DNA of 64,000 nt, taken from positions 52,072,626-52,136,625 of the forward strand of contig NC_135211.1 of NCBI RefSeq assembly GCF_052324685.1, read 5' to 3'. The position numbers and the translations under genes are program-made. The stretch comes from Brachyhypopomus gauderio (taxonomy: Eukaryota; Chordata; Actinopteri; Gymnotiformes; Hypopomidae). The notes under the pieces are model-generated. The model saw only the letters and a list, made by a program, of their open reading frames with translations, was not told the origin of the DNA and did no database searches. How positions within the stretch are numbered: position 1 is the first letter of the stretch; every line of letters begins with the position of its first letter. This document shows, one piece after another, positions 7,959 to 19,479 of the stretch.

Positions 7959-8430
7959 TTGAACTTTACATGACCGTCAGCTCTTGAGCACCGTTCACTC
8001 ATCGTCAGGCAGACTTTTGGATTAAGCTGAACTTCCAGCTTTACATCTGCCTACCTGTGACTTCCTTGTCATTAATTATTTTGTCTATGTCCTTGTTAAT
8101 GATGACAAAAAAAACAACAATTAAAGCCACTCAGCCTTTCCTTTCTCTCTCTCTCTATGTGACATCACAATAGATTTTCTCAAAAAGCAATTCAAATTGT
8201 TCTAACCATTGGTGGGACCAACCCGTGGCCTTTTACCATCCACGTGTCCAAAATGCAGTACGCATGCCAATGTTGTTAACAGACATACGTGTTGGTAGCT
8301 CTACATGTCCAACTGGTACAGTGTGAGGTTTCCTCTTTGGTGGACCTTAAAGAGTTGAAAAAGCCACAACCGAACTGGTATCTTTGTCAACGTCCTTGTT
8401 TCTGGATCTATGCTGCATGTGTGTCAGAAT

Positions 8431-8517
8431 CCTTCGGTAGCTCAGATGGTAGAGCGGAGGACTGTAGAGGTTAAAGCAGCAATCCTTAGGCCACCGGTTC
8501 AAATCCGGTTCGAAGGA
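8431..8517 (+). tRNA. tRNA-Tyr (GTA), intron-containing
   Basis: Unit 8; consensus, intron 8468-8481, 8-T terminator. Confidence 0.97.
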
Positions 8518-8580
8518 AGCTTCTTTTTTTTCCAGGATATTACTGCCCTTAATGTCATGATGAGCAAAAAGTTTTCTGTT

Positions 8581-8652
8581 TTCCCTGACCGGGAATCGAA
8601 CCCGGGCCGCGGCGGTGAGAGCGCCGAATCCTAGCCACTAGACCATCAGGGA
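8581..8652 (-). tRNA. tRNA-Glu (CTC)
   Basis: Unit 8; consensus. Confidence 0.97.
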
Positions 8653-8856
8653 CAGCGATGTTATGCTAATGGATGAAGGCTTTTACATGAGTTCTGGCTG
8701 GCCGTTATTCATGAGTGAAGAAAGACCAGAATGTGGGTTATTCGTGACCACACCAGAACATGTGGACCTTTTTGTGTCAAGACTGTCAAATGCTTCCCAT
8801 GTCAGAGGTCAAGAATATCTGGACATGTTCTGAATCACAGAGCAAGGCTAAACGTA

Positions 8857-8929
8857 GCCTGGATAGCTCAGTCGGTAGAGCATCAGACTTTTAATCTGAG
8901 GGTCCAGGGTTCAAGTCCCTGTTCAGGCG
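8857..8929 (+). tRNA. tRNA-Lys (TTT)
   Basis: Unit 8; consensus, anticodon 8890-8892. C at -4; class G spacer, interrupted by LINE copy 2. Confidence 0.97.
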
Positions 8930-9059
8930 TTGAACTTTACATGACCGTCAGCTCTTGAGCACCGTTCACTCATCGTCAGGCAGGCTTTTGGATTAAGCTG
9001 AACTTCCAGCTTTACGTCTGCCTACCTGTGACTTCCTTGTCATTAATTATTTTGTCTAT

Positions 9060-10192
9060 ATATGCTTCCATTACCACACATCATTAATAAACATGGTATT
9101 AGTTATCATCAATATGCAGATGACACTCAACTTTATATCTCGCTAGAACCTAAAGCCCTAAAATCAATTTGCTCACTGTTTGACTGCATAGATGATATAC
9201 AGACATGGATGTCTGACAATTTTCTGCAGTTAAATAAACAGAAGACAGAGGTTCTTGTTCTTGGCAGTGATTCACAAAGGAATGATGTCCAGACTTATTT
9301 AAATCAAATGAATCTGAAAGCCAGACAATGTGTTAAGAACCTGGGCGTCACCTTTGATAATGAGCTCAGCTTCAAATCACACATCATGACTACATGCAAG
9401 ACAGCTTACTTTCATCTTCGAAACATCGCTAAGGTCCGAGATATGCTCTCTCCTGCTGACAGTGAAAAACTTGTCCATGCATTTATCACATCAAGGCTAG
9501 ATTATTGTAACGCTGTTCTATCTGCTCTTCCAAAGAGCTCTATTTCGCACCTACAGCGAGTTCAGAACGCGGCTGCAAGGGTTCTGACCCGCAGGAGAAA
9601 GAGAGATCATATTACACCTGCACTCCACTCACTGCACTGGTTACCTGTCAGCTTTAGAATAGATTTTAAGGTTCTAGTCATGGTTTTTAAATGTCTTCAT
9701 GGTCTTGCCCCTCTTTACCTAAGTGAAATGATGGTTAGATATGTTCCAGTCAGGTCTCTCAGGTCTTCAAACAGTAATCTACTGGTGATTCCTAAAAGCC
9801 GATTAAAGATTGGCGAGGGTGCTTTTAGCCACTATGGCCCAAAGCTCTGGAATTCTCTTCCTGAAGAGCTCAGAGGCATTTCATCCCTGCATAGTTTTAA
9901 GAGCAGTCTCAAAACATTCCTGTTTAGATCCGCTTTTAGTTAAAACTATTAAGATAGAGTTTCTTATCTTATTTACTTTACTTTTTATTATCTTACTTAC
10001 TTCACTTTTTACTTTTTATGTTATTTTAATATTTTTATCTTTAATTTCTTTTAAAATTTTCTTCTGTCTTTTTGTCTTTGTCTTATCTCCTTTTAATGTT
10101 TCTTTTATTTATACTGTAAAGCACTTTGAGTTACATGTATGTATGAAAGGTGCTATACAAATAAAGATTATTATTATTATTATTATTATTAT
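9060..10192 (+). mobile_element. 5'-truncated L2/CR1-like LINE, copy 2
   Basis: Same length (1,133 bp), same two junctions and same (ATT)8-AT tail (10167-10192) as copy 1. It sits between the same two unit subtypes (8-T unit before, GGGCAAA unit after), so it is a duplicate of the host segment and not a second insertion. Confidence 0.85.
9062..9943 (+). pseudogene. LINE reverse transcriptase, C-terminal fragment, copy 2
   Basis: 293 codons; the predicted product is identical to copy 1 (YADD at residues 18-21, upstream RT motifs absent). Lack of any amino-acid change since duplication fits a young duplication or gene conversion. Confidence 0.85.
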
Positions 10193-10534
10193 GTCCTTGT
10201 TAATGATGACAAAAAAAACAACAATTAAAGCCACTCAGCCTTTCCTTTCTCTCTCTCTCTATGTGACATCACAATAGATTTTCTCAAAAAGCAATTCAAA
10301 TTGTTCTAACCATTGGTGGGACCAACCCGTGGCCTTTTACCATCCACGTGTCCAAAATGCAGTACGCATGCCAATGTTGTTAACAGACATACGTGTTGGT
10401 AGCTCTACATGTCCAACTGGTACAGTGTGAGGTTTCCTCTTTGGTGGACCTTAAAGAGTTGAAAAAGCCACAACCGAACTGGTATCTTTGTCAACGTCCT
10501 TGTTTCTGGATCTATGCTGCATGTGCGTCAGAAT

Positions 10535-10621
10535 CCTTCGGTAGCTCAGATGGTAGAGCGGAGGACTGTAGAGGTTAAAGCAGCAATCCTTAGGCCACCG
10601 GTTCAAATCCGGTTCGAAGGA
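10535..10621 (+). tRNA. tRNA-Tyr (GTA), intron-containing
   Basis: Unit 9; consensus, intron 10572-10585. Confidence 0.97.
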
Positions 10622-10683
10622 AGCTTCTTTTTTTCCAGGATATTACTGCCTTTAATGTCATGATGGGCAAAAAGTTTTCTGTT

Positions 10684-10755
10684 TTCCCTGACCGGGAATC
10701 GAACCCGGGCCGCGGCGGTGAGAGCGCCGAATCCTAGCCACTAGACCATCAGGGA
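10684..10755 (-). tRNA. tRNA-Glu (CTC)
   Basis: Unit 9; consensus. Confidence 0.97.
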
Positions 10756-10959
10756 CAGCGATGTTATGCTAATGAATGAAGGCTTTTACATGAGTTCTGG
10801 CTGGCCGTTATTCATGAGTGAAGAAAGACCAGAATGTGGGTTATTCGTGACCACACCAGAACATGTGGACCTTTTTGTGTCAAGACTGTCAAATGCTTCC
10901 CATGTCAGAGGTCAAGAATATCTGGACATGTTCTGAATCACAGAGCAAGGCTAAACGTA

Positions 10960-11032
10960 GCCTGGATAGCTCAGTCGGTAGAGCATCAGACTTTTAATCT
11001 GAGGGTCCAGGGTTCAAGTCCCTGTTCAGGCG
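10960..11032 (+). tRNA. tRNA-Lys (TTT)
   Basis: Unit 9; consensus, anticodon 10993-10995. C at -4; class A spacer. Confidence 0.97.
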
Positions 11033-11503
11033 TTGAACTTTACATGACCGTCAGCTCTTGAGCACCGTTCACTCATCGTCAGGCAGACTTTTGGATTAAG
11101 CTGAACTTCCAGCTTTACATCTGCCTACCTGTGACTTCCTTGTCATTAATTATTTTGTCTATGTCCTTGTTAATGATGAAAAAAAAAACACCAATTAAAG
11201 CCACTCAGCCTTTCCTTTCTCTCTCTCTCTATGTGACATCACAATAGATTTTCTCAAAAAGCAATTCAAATTGTTCTAACCATTGGTGGGACCAACCCGT
11301 GGCCTTTTCCATCCACGTGTCCAAAATGCAGTACGCATGCCAATGTTGTTAACAGACATACGTGTTGGTAGCTCTACATGTCCAACTGGTACAGTGTGAG
11401 GTTTCCTCTTTGGTGGACCTTAAAGAGTTGAAAAAGCCACAACCGAACTGGTATCTTTGTCAACGTCCTTGTTTCTGGATCTATGCTGCATGTGCGTCAG
11501 AAT

Positions 11504-11590
11504 CCTTCGGTAGCTCAGATGGTAGAGCGGAGGACTGTAGAGGTTAAAGCAGCAATCCTTAGGCCACCGGTTCAAATTCGGTTCGAAGGA
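11504..11590 (+). tRNA. tRNA-Tyr (GTA), C61T B-box variant
   Basis: Unit 10; intron 11541-11554, 8-T terminator. C61 is T (11578): the near-invariant G53-C61 pair becomes G-U and the B box changes from AATCC to AATTC. Shared with units 12, 29 and 33. Confidence 0.9.
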
Positions 11591-11653
11591 AGCTTCTTTT
11601 TTTTCCAGGATATTACTGCCTTTAATGTCATGATGAGCAAAAAGTTTTCTGTT

Positions 11654-11725
11654 TTCCCTGACCGGGAATCGAACCCGGGCCGCGGCGGTGAGAGCGCCGA
11701 ATCCTAGCCACTAGACCATCAGGGA
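11654..11725 (-). tRNA. tRNA-Glu (CTC)
   Basis: Unit 10; consensus. Confidence 0.97.
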
Positions 11726-11929
11726 CAGCGATGTTATGCTAATGGATGAAGGCCTTTACATGAGTTCTGGCTGGCCGTTATTCATGAGTGAAGAAAGACC
11801 AGAATGTGGGTTATTCGTGACCACACCAGAACATGTGGACCTTTTTGTGTCAAGACTGTCAAATGCTTCCCATGTCAGAGGTCAAGAATATCTGGACATG
11901 TTCTGAATCACAGAGCAAGGCTAAACGTA

Positions 11930-12002
11930 GCCTGGATAGCTCAGTCGGTAGAGCATCAGACTTTTAATCTGAGGGTCCAGGGTTCAAGTCCCTGTTCAGG
12001 CG
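11930..12002 (+). tRNA. tRNA-Lys (TTT)
   Basis: Unit 10; consensus, anticodon 11963-11965. C at -4; class G spacer with a CAGTCATCG marker shared only with unit 12. Confidence 0.97.
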
Positions 12003-12471
12003 TTGAACTTTACATGACCGTCAGCTCTTGAGCACCGTTCAGTCATCGTCAGGCAGGCTTTTGGATTAAGCTGAACTTCCAGCTTTACGTCTGCCTACCT
12101 GTGACTTCCTTGTCATTAATTATTTTGTCTATGTCCTTGTTAATGATGACAAAAAAAACAATTAAAGCCACTCAGCCTTTCCTTTCTCTCTCTCTCTATG
12201 TGACATCACAATAGATTTTCTCAAAAAGCAATTCAAATTGTTCTAACCATTGGTGGGACCAACCCGTGGCCTTTTACCATCCACGTGTCCAAAATGCAGT
12301 ACGCATGCCAATGTTGTTAACAGACATACGTGTTGGTAGCTCTACATGTCCAACTGGTACAGTGTGAGGTTTCCTCTTTGGTGGACCTTAAAGAGTTGAA
12401 AAAGCCACAACCGAACTGGTATCTTTGTCAACGTCCTTGTTTCTGGATCTATGCTGCATGTGCGTCAGAAT

Positions 12472-12558
12472 CCTTCGGTAGCTCAGATGGTAGAGCAGAG
12501 GACTGTAGAGGTTAAAGCAGCAATCCTTAGGCCACCTGATCAAATCCGGTTCGAAGGA
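12472..12558 (+). tRNA. tRNA-Tyr (GTA), degenerate copy, probable pseudogene
   Basis: Unit 11; intron 12509-12522. Three substitutions: G26A (12497), G52T (12537, breaks G52-C62) and T54A (12539, conserved T-loop base). The B box reads TGATCAAATCC instead of GGTTCAAATCC, so TFIIIC binding and T-arm folding should both suffer. Confidence 0.75.
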
Positions 12559-12605
12559 AGCTTCTTTTTTTCCAGGATATTACTGCCTTTAATGTCATGA
12601 TGGGC

Positions 12606-12610
12606 AAATA
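12606..12610 (-). terminator. Interrupted tRNA-Glu terminator in unit 11
   Basis: The usual A5 on + reads AAATA here, leaving only TTT on the - strand. The next run of at least four T on - lies beyond the convergent Tyr gene, at 12399-12403, so Glu transcripts of this unit may run through Tyr antisense. Confidence 0.7.
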
Positions 12611-12620
12611 GTTTTCTGTT

Positions 12621-12692
12621 TTCCCTGACCGGGAATCGAACCCGGGCCGCGGCGGTGAGAGCGCCGAATCCTAGCCACTAGACCATCAGGGA
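12621..12692 (-). tRNA. tRNA-Glu (CTC), terminator lost
   Basis: Unit 11; gene body consensus, but the downstream T5 terminator is interrupted. Confidence 0.93.
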
Positions 12693-12896
12693 CAGCGATG
12701 TTATGCTAATGAATGAAGGCTTTTACATGAGTTCTGGCTGGCCGTTATTCATGAGTGAAGAAAGACCAGAATGTGGGTTATTCGTGACCACACCAGAACA
12801 TGTGGACCTTTTTGTGTCAAGACTGTCAAATGCTTCCCATGTCAGAGGTCAAGAATATCTGGACATGTTCTGAATCACAGAGCAAGGCTAAACGTA

Positions 12897-12969
12897 ACCT
12901 GGATAGCTCAGTCGGTAGAGCATCAGACTTTTAATCTGAGGGTCCAGGGTTCAAGTCCCTGTTCAGGCG
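12897..12969 (+). tRNA. tRNA-Lys (TTT), G1A variant
   Basis: Unit 11; anticodon 12930-12932. G1 is A (12897), giving an A1/C72 mismatch at the end of the acceptor stem, likely to disturb end maturation. C at -4; class A spacer with ACATCATCC in place of ACATCTGCC. Confidence 0.88.
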
Positions 12970-13441
12970 TTGAACTTTACATGACCGTCAGCTCTTGAGC
13001 ACCGTTCACTCATCGTCAGGCAGACTTTTGGATTAAGCTGAACTTCCAGCTTTACATCATCCTACCTGTGACTTCCTTGTCATTAATTATTTTGTCTATG
13101 TCCTTGTTAATGATGAAAAAAAAAACACCAATTAAAGCCACTCAGCCTTTCCTTTCTCTCTCTCTCTATGTGACATCACAATAGATTTTCTCAAAAAGCA
13201 ATTCAAATTGTTCTAACCATTGGTGGGACCAACCCGTGGCCTTTTACCATCCACGTGTCCAAAATGCAGTACGCATGCCAATGTTGTTAACAGACATACG
13301 TGTTGGTAGCTCTACATGTCCAACTGGTACAGTGTGAGGTTTCCTCTTTGGTGGACCTTAAAGAGTTGAAAAAGCCACAACCGAACTGGTATCTTTGTCA
13401 ACGTCCTTGTTTCTGGATCTATGCTGCATGTGCGTCAGAAT

Positions 13442-13528
13442 CCTTCGGTAGCTCAGATGGTAGAGCGGAGGACTGTAGAGGTTAAAGCAGCAATCCTTAG
13501 GCCACCGGTTCAAATTCGGTTCGAAGGA
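13442..13528 (+). tRNA. tRNA-Tyr (GTA), C61T B-box variant
   Basis: Unit 12; intron 13479-13492, 8-T terminator, C61T at 13516 as in unit 10. Confidence 0.9.
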
Positions 13529-13591
13529 AGCTTCTTTTTTTTCCAGGATATTACTGCCTTTAATGTCATGATGAGCAAAAAGTTTTCTGTT

Positions 13592-13663
13592 TTCCCTGAC
13601 CGGGAATCGAACCCGGGCCGCGGCGGTGAGAGCGCCGAATCCTAGCCACTAGACCATCAGGGA
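13592..13663 (-). tRNA. tRNA-Glu (CTC)
   Basis: Unit 12; consensus. Confidence 0.97.
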
Positions 13664-13867
13664 CAGCGATGTTATGCTAATGGATGAAGGCCTTTACATG
13701 AGTTCTGGCTGGCCGTTATTCATGAGTGAAGAAAGACCAGAATGTGGGTTATTCGTGACCACACCAGAACATGTGGACCTTTTTGTGTCAAGACTGTCAA
13801 ATGCTTCCCATGTCAGAGGTCAAGAATATCTGGACATGTTCTGAATCACAGAGCAAGGCTAAACGTA

Positions 13868-13940
13868 GCCTGGATAGCTCAGTCGGTAGAGCATCAGACT
13901 TTTAATCTGAGGGTCCAGGGTTCAAGTCCCTGTTCAGGCG
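13868..13940 (+). tRNA. tRNA-Lys (TTT)
   Basis: Unit 12; consensus, anticodon 13901-13903. C at -4; class G spacer with the CAGTCATCG marker. Confidence 0.97.
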
Positions 13941-14412
13941 TTGAACTTTACATGACCGTCAGCTCTTGAGCACCGTTCAGTCATCGTCAGGCAGGCTTTT
14001 GGATTAAGCTGAACTTCCAGCTTTACGTCTGCCTACCTGTGACTTCCTTGTCATTAATTATTTTGTCTATGTCCTTGTTAATGATGACAAAAAAAACACC
14101 AATTAAAGCCACTCAGCCTTTCCTTTCTCTCTCTCTCTATGTGACATCACAATAGATTTTCTCAAAAAGCAATTCAAATTGTTCTAACCATTGGTGGGAC
14201 CAACCCGTGGCCTTTTACCATCCACGTGTCCAAAATGCAGTACGCATGCCAATGTTGTTAACAGACATACGTGTTGGTAGCTCTACATGTCCAACTGGTA
14301 CAGTGTGAGGTTTCCTCTTTGGTGGACCTTAAAGAGTTGAAAAAGCCACAACCGAACTGGTATCTTTGTCAACGTCCTTGTTTCTGGATCTATGCTGCAT
14401 GTGCGTCAGAAT

Positions 14413-14499
14413 CCTTCGGTAGCTCAGATGGTAGAGCGGAGGACTGTAGAGGTTAAAGCAGCAATCCTTAGGCCACCGGTTCAAATCCGGTTCGAAGGA
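14413..14499 (+). tRNA. tRNA-Tyr (GTA), intron-containing
   Basis: Unit 13; consensus, intron 14450-14463. Confidence 0.97.
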
Positions 14500-14561
14500 A
14501 GCTTCTTTTTTTCCAGGATATTACTGCCCTTAATGTCATGATGAGCAAAAAGTTTTCTGTT

Positions 14562-14633
14562 TTCCCTGACCGGGAATCGAACCCGGGCCGCGGCAGTGAG
14601 AGCGCCGAATCCTAGCCACTAGACCATCAGGGA
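14562..14633 (-). tRNA. tRNA-Glu (CTC), C39T variant
   Basis: Unit 13; C39 is T (A on + at 14595), making G31-C39 a G-U wobble next to the anticodon loop. The 5' flank reads CAGCTATG. Shared with units 34 and 40. Confidence 0.94.
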
Positions 14634-14837
14634 CAGCTATGTTATGCTAATGAATGAAGGCTTTTTCATGAGTTCTGGCTGGCCGTTATTCATGAGTGAA
14701 GAAAGACCAGAATGTGGGTTATTCGTGACCACACCAGAACATGTGGACCTTTTTGTGTCAAGACTGTCAAATGCTTCCCATGTCAGAGGTCAAGAATATC
14801 TGGACATGTTCTGAATCACAGAGCAAGGCTAAACGTA

Positions 14838-14910
14838 GCCTGGATAGCTCAGTCGGTAGAGCATCAGACTTTTAATCTGAGGGTCCAGGGTTCAAGTCCC
14901 TGTTCAGGCG
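14838..14910 (+). tRNA. tRNA-Lys (TTT)
   Basis: Unit 13; consensus, anticodon 14871-14873. C at -4; class A spacer. Confidence 0.97.
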
Positions 14911-15381
14911 TTGAACTTTACATGACCGTCAGCTCTTGAGCACCGTTCACTCATCGTCAGGCAGACTTTTGGATTAAGCTGAACTTCCAGCTTTACATCT
15001 GCCTACCTGTGACTTCCTTGTCATTAATTATTTTGTCTATGTCCTTGTTAATGATGAAAAAAAAAACACCAATTAAAGCCACTCAGCCTTTCCTTTCTCT
15101 CTCTCTCTATGTGACATCACAATAGATTTTCTCAAAAAGCAATTCAAATTGTTCTAACCATTGGTGGGACCAACCCGTGGCCTTTTACCATCCACGTGTC
15201 CAAAATGCAGTACGCATGCCAATGTTGTTAACAGACATACGTGTGGTAGCTCTACATGTCCAACTGGTACAGTGTGAGGTTTCCTCTTTGGTGGACCTTA
15301 AAGAGTTGAAAAAGCCACAACCGAACTGGTATCTTTGTCAACGTCCTTGTTTCTGGATCTATGCTGCATGTGCGTCAGAAT

Positions 15382-15468
15382 CCTTCGGTAGCTCAGATGG
15401 TAGAGCGGAGGACTGTAGAGGTTAAAGCAGCAATCCTTAGGCCACCGGTTCAAATCCGGTTCGAAGGA
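15382..15468 (+). tRNA. tRNA-Tyr (GTA), intron-containing
   Basis: Unit 14; gene consensus, intron 15419-15432. Upstream spacer lacks one T (GTGTGGTAG), a marker shared with unit 30. Confidence 0.97.
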
Positions 15469-15530
15469 AGCTTCTTTTTTTCCAGGATATTACTGCCTTT
15501 AATGTCATGATGAGCAAAAAGTTTTCTGTT

Positions 15531-15602
15531 TTCCCTGACCGGGAATCGAACCCGGGCCGCGGCGGTGAGAGCGCCGAATCCTAGCCACTAGACCATCAGG
15601 GA
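15531..15602 (-). tRNA. tRNA-Glu (CTC)
   Basis: Unit 14; consensus. Confidence 0.97.
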
Positions 15603-15806
15603 CAGCGATGTTATGCTAATGGATGAAGGCTTTTACATGAGTTCTGGCTGGCCGTTATTCATGAGTGAAGAAAGACCAGAATGTGGGTTATTCGTGACCA
15701 CACCAGAACATGTGGACCTTTTTGTGTCAAGACTGTCAAATGCTTCCCATGTCAGAGGTCAAGAATATCTGGACATGTTCTGAATCACAGAGCAAGGCTA
15801 AACGTA

Positions 15807-15879
15807 GCCTGGATAGCTCAGTCGGTAGAGCATCAGACTTTTAATCTGAGGGTCCAGGGTTCAAGTCCCTGTTCAGGCG
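15807..15879 (+). tRNA. tRNA-Lys (TTT)
   Basis: Unit 14; consensus, anticodon 15840-15842. C at -4; class G spacer. Confidence 0.97.
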
Positions 15880-16348
15880 TTGAACTTTACATGACCGTCA
15901 GCTCTTGAGCACCGTTCACTCATCGTCAGGCAGGCTTTTGGATTAAGCTGAACTTCCAGCTTTACGTCTGCCTACCTGTGACTTCCTTGTCATTAATTAT
16001 TTTGTCTATGTCCTTGTTAATGATGACAAAAAAAACAATTAAAGCCACTCAGCCTTTCCTTTCTCTCTCTCTCTATGTGACATCACAATAGATTTTCTCA
16101 AAAAGCAATTCAAATTGTTCTAACCATTGGTGGGACCAACCCGTGGCCTTTTACCATCCACGTGTCCAAAATGCAGTACGCATGCCAATGTTGTTAACAG
16201 ACATACGTGTTGGTAGCTCTACATGTCCAACTGGTACAGTGTGAGGTTTCCTCTTTGGTGGACCTTAAAGAGTTGAAAAAGCCACAACCGAACTGGTATC
16301 TTTGTCAACGTCCTTGTTTCTGGATCTATGCTGCATGTGCGTCAGAAT

Positions 16349-16435
16349 CCTTCGGTAGCTCAGATGGTAGAGCGGAGGACTGTAGAGGTTAAAGCAGCAA
16401 TCCTTAGGCCACCGGTTCAAATCCGGTTCGAAGGA
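16349..16435 (+). tRNA. tRNA-Tyr (GTA), intron-containing
   Basis: Unit 15; consensus, intron 16386-16399. Confidence 0.97.
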
Positions 16436-16497
16436 AGCTTCTTTTTTTCCAGGATATTACTGCCTTTAATGTCATGATGAGCAAAAAGTTTTCTGTT

Positions 16498-16569
16498 TTC
16501 CCTGACCGGGAATCGAACCCGGGCCGCGGCGGTGAGAGCGCCGAATCCTAGCCACTAGACCATCAGGGA
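16498..16569 (-). tRNA. tRNA-Glu (CTC)
   Basis: Unit 15; consensus. Confidence 0.97.
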
Positions 16570-16773
16570 CAGCGATGTTATGCTAATGGATGAAGGCTTT
16601 TACATGAGTTCTGGCTGGCCGTTATTCATGAGTGAAGAAAGACCAGAATGTGGGTTATTCGTGACCACACCAGAACATGTGGACCTTTTTGTGTCAAGAC
16701 TGTCAAATGCTTCCCATGTCAGAGGTCAAGAATATCTGGACATGTTCTGAATCACAGAGCAAGGCTAAACGTA

Positions 16774-16846
16774 GCCTGGATAGCTCAGTCGGTAGAGCAT
16801 CAGACTTTTAATCTGAGGGTCCAGGGTTCAAGTCCCTGTTCAGGCG
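16774..16846 (+). tRNA. tRNA-Lys (TTT)
   Basis: Unit 15; consensus, anticodon 16807-16809. C at -4; class A spacer. Confidence 0.97.
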
Positions 16847-17318
16847 TTGAACTTTACATGACCGTCAGCTCTTGAGCACCGTTCACTCATCGTCAGGCAG
16901 ACTTTTGGATTAAGCTGAACTTCCAGCTTTACATCTGCCTACCTGTGACTTCCTTGTCATTAATTATTTTGTCTATGTCCTTGTTAATGATGAAAAAAAA
17001 AACACCAATTAAAGCCACTCAGCCTTTCCTTTCTCTCTCTCTCTATGTGACATCACAATAGATTTTCTCAAAAAGCAATTCAAATTGTTCTAACCATTGG
17101 TGGGACCAACCCGTGGCCTTTTACCATCCACGTGTCCAAAATGCAGTACGCATGCCAATGTTGTTAACAGACATACGTGTTGGTAGCTCTACATGTCCAA
17201 CTGGTACAGTGTGAGGTTTCCTCTTTGGTGGACCTTAAAGAGTTGAAAAAGCCACAACCGAACTGGTATCTTTGTCAACGTCCTTGTTTCTGGATCTATG
17301 CTGCATGTGCGTCAGAAT

Positions 17319-17405
17319 CCTTCGGTAGCTCAGATGGTAGAGCGGAGGACTGTAGAGGTTAAAGCAGCAATCCTTAGGCCACCGGTTCAAATCCGGTTCG
17401 AAGGA
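17319..17405 (+). tRNA. tRNA-Tyr (GTA), intron-containing
   Basis: Unit 16; consensus, intron 17356-17369. Confidence 0.97.
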
Positions 17406-17467
17406 AGCTTCTTTTTTTCCAGGATATTACTGCCTTTAATGTCATGATGAGCAAAAAGTTTTCTGTT

Positions 17468-17539
17468 TTCCCTGACCGGGAATCGAACCCGGGCCGCGGC
17501 GGTGAGAGCGCCGAATCCTAGCCACTAGACCATCAGGGA
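17468..17539 (-). tRNA. tRNA-Glu (CTC)
   Basis: Unit 16; consensus. Confidence 0.97.
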
Positions 17540-17743
17540 CAGCGATGTTATGCTAATGGATGAAGGCTTTTACATGAGTTCTGGCTGGCCGTTATTCATG
17601 AGTGAAGAAAGACCAGAATGTGGGTTATTCGTGACCACACCAGAACATGTGGACCTTTTTGTGTCAAGACTGTCAAATGCTTCCCATGTCAGAGGTCAAG
17701 AATATCTGGACATGTTCTGAATCACAGAGCAAGACTAAATGTA

Positions 17744-17816
17744 GCCTGGATAGCTCAGTCGGTAGAGCATCAGACTTTTAATCTGAGGGTCCAGGGTTCA
17801 AGTCCCTGTTCAGGCG
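17744..17816 (+). tRNA. tRNA-Lys (TTT)
   Basis: Unit 16; consensus, anticodon 17777-17779. Flank AAGACTAAATG: T at -4 but class A spacer, an unusual combination. Confidence 0.97.
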
Positions 17817-18288
17817 TTGAACTTTACATGACCGTCAGCTCTTGAGCACCGTTCACTCATCGTCAGGCAGACTTTTGGATTAAGCTGAACTTCCAGCTTT
17901 ACATCTGCCTACCTGTGACTTCCTTGTCATTAATTATTTTGTCTATGTCCTTGTTAATGATGACAAAAAAAACAACAATTAAAGCCACTCAGCCTTTCCT
18001 TTCTCTCTCTCTCTATGTGACATCACAATAGATTTTCTCAAAAAGCAATTCAAATTGTTCTAACCATTGGTGGGACCAACCCGTGGCCTTTTACCATCCA
18101 CGTGTCCAAAATGCAGTACGCATGCCAATGTTGTTAACAGACATACGTGTTGGTAGCTCTACATGTCCAACTGGTACAGTGTGAGGTTTCCTCTTTGGTG
18201 GACCTTAAAGAGTTGAAAAAGCCACAACCGAACTGGTATCTTTGTCAACGTCCTTGTTTCTGGATCTATGCTGCATGTGCGTCAGAAT

Positions 18289-18375
18289 CCTTCGGTAGCT
18301 CAGATGGTAGAGCGGAGGACTGTAGAGGTTAAAGCAGCAATCCTTAGGCCACCGGTTCAAATCCGGTTCGAAGGA
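18289..18375 (+). tRNA. tRNA-Tyr (GTA), intron-containing
   Basis: Unit 17; consensus, intron 18326-18339. Confidence 0.97.
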
Positions 18376-18437
18376 AGCTTCTTTTTTTCCAGGATATTAC
18401 TGCCTTTAATGTCATGATGGGCAAAAAGTTTTCTGTT

Positions 18438-18509
18438 TTCCCTGACCGGGAATCGAACCCGGGCCGCGGCGGTGAGAGCGCCGAATCCTAGCCACTAGAC
18501 CATCAGGGA
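18438..18509 (-). tRNA. tRNA-Glu (CTC)
   Basis: Unit 17; consensus. Confidence 0.97.
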
Positions 18510-18713
18510 CAGCGATGTTATGCTAATGAATGAAGGCTTTTACATGAGTTCTGGCTGGCCGTTATTCATGAGTGAAGAAAGACCAGAATGTGGGTTATTC
18601 GTGACCACACCAGAACATGTGGACCTTTTTGTGTCAAGACTGTCAAATGCTTCCCATGTCAGAGGTCAAGAATATCTGGACATGTTCTGAATCACAGAGC
18701 AAGGCTAAACGTA

Positions 18714-18786
18714 GCCTGGATAGCTCAGTCGGTAGAGCATCAGACTTTTAATCTGAGGGTCCAGGGTTCAAGTCCCTGTTCAGGCG
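18714..18786 (+). tRNA. tRNA-Lys (TTT)
   Basis: Unit 17; consensus, anticodon 18747-18749. C at -4; class A spacer. Confidence 0.97.
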
Positions 18787-19258
18787 TTGAACTTTACATG
18801 ACCGTCAGCTCTTGAGCACCGTTCACTCATCGTCAGGCAGACTTTTGGATTAAGCTGAACTTCCAGCTTTACATCTGCCTACCTGTGACTTCCTTGTCAT
18901 TAATTATTTTGTCTATGTCCTTGTTAATGATGAAAAAAAAAACACCAATTAAAGCCACTCAGCCTTTCCTTTCTCTCTCTCTCTATGTGACATCACAATA
19001 GATTTTCTCAAAAAGCAATTCAAATTGTTCTAACCATTGGTGGGACCAACCCGTGGCCTTTTACCATCCACGTGTCCAAAATGCAGTACGCATGCCAATG
19101 TTGTTAACAGACATACGTGTTGGTAGCTCTACATGTCCAACTGGTACAGTGTGAGGTTTCCTCTTTGGTGGACCTTAAAGAGTTGAAAAAGCCACAACCG
19201 AACTGGTATCTTTGTCAACGTCCTTGTTTCTGGATCTATGCTGCATGTGCGTCAGAAT

Positions 19259-19345
19259 CCTTCGGTAGCTCAGATGGTAGAGCGGAGGACTGTAGAGGTT
19301 AAAGCAGCAATCCTTAGGCCACCGGTTCAAATCCGGTTCGAAGGA
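19259..19345 (+). tRNA. tRNA-Tyr (GTA), intron-containing
   Basis: Unit 18; consensus, intron 19296-19309. Confidence 0.97.
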
Positions 19346-19407
19346 AGCTTCTTTTTTTCCAGGATATTACTGCCTTTAATGTCATGATGAGCAAAAAGTT
19401 TTCTGTT

Positions 19408-19479
19408 TTCCCTGACCGGGAATCGAACCCGGGCCGCGGCGGTGAGAGCGCCGAATCCTAGCCACTAGACCATCAGGGA
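19408..19479 (-). tRNA. tRNA-Glu (CTC)
   Basis: Unit 18; consensus. Confidence 0.97.
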
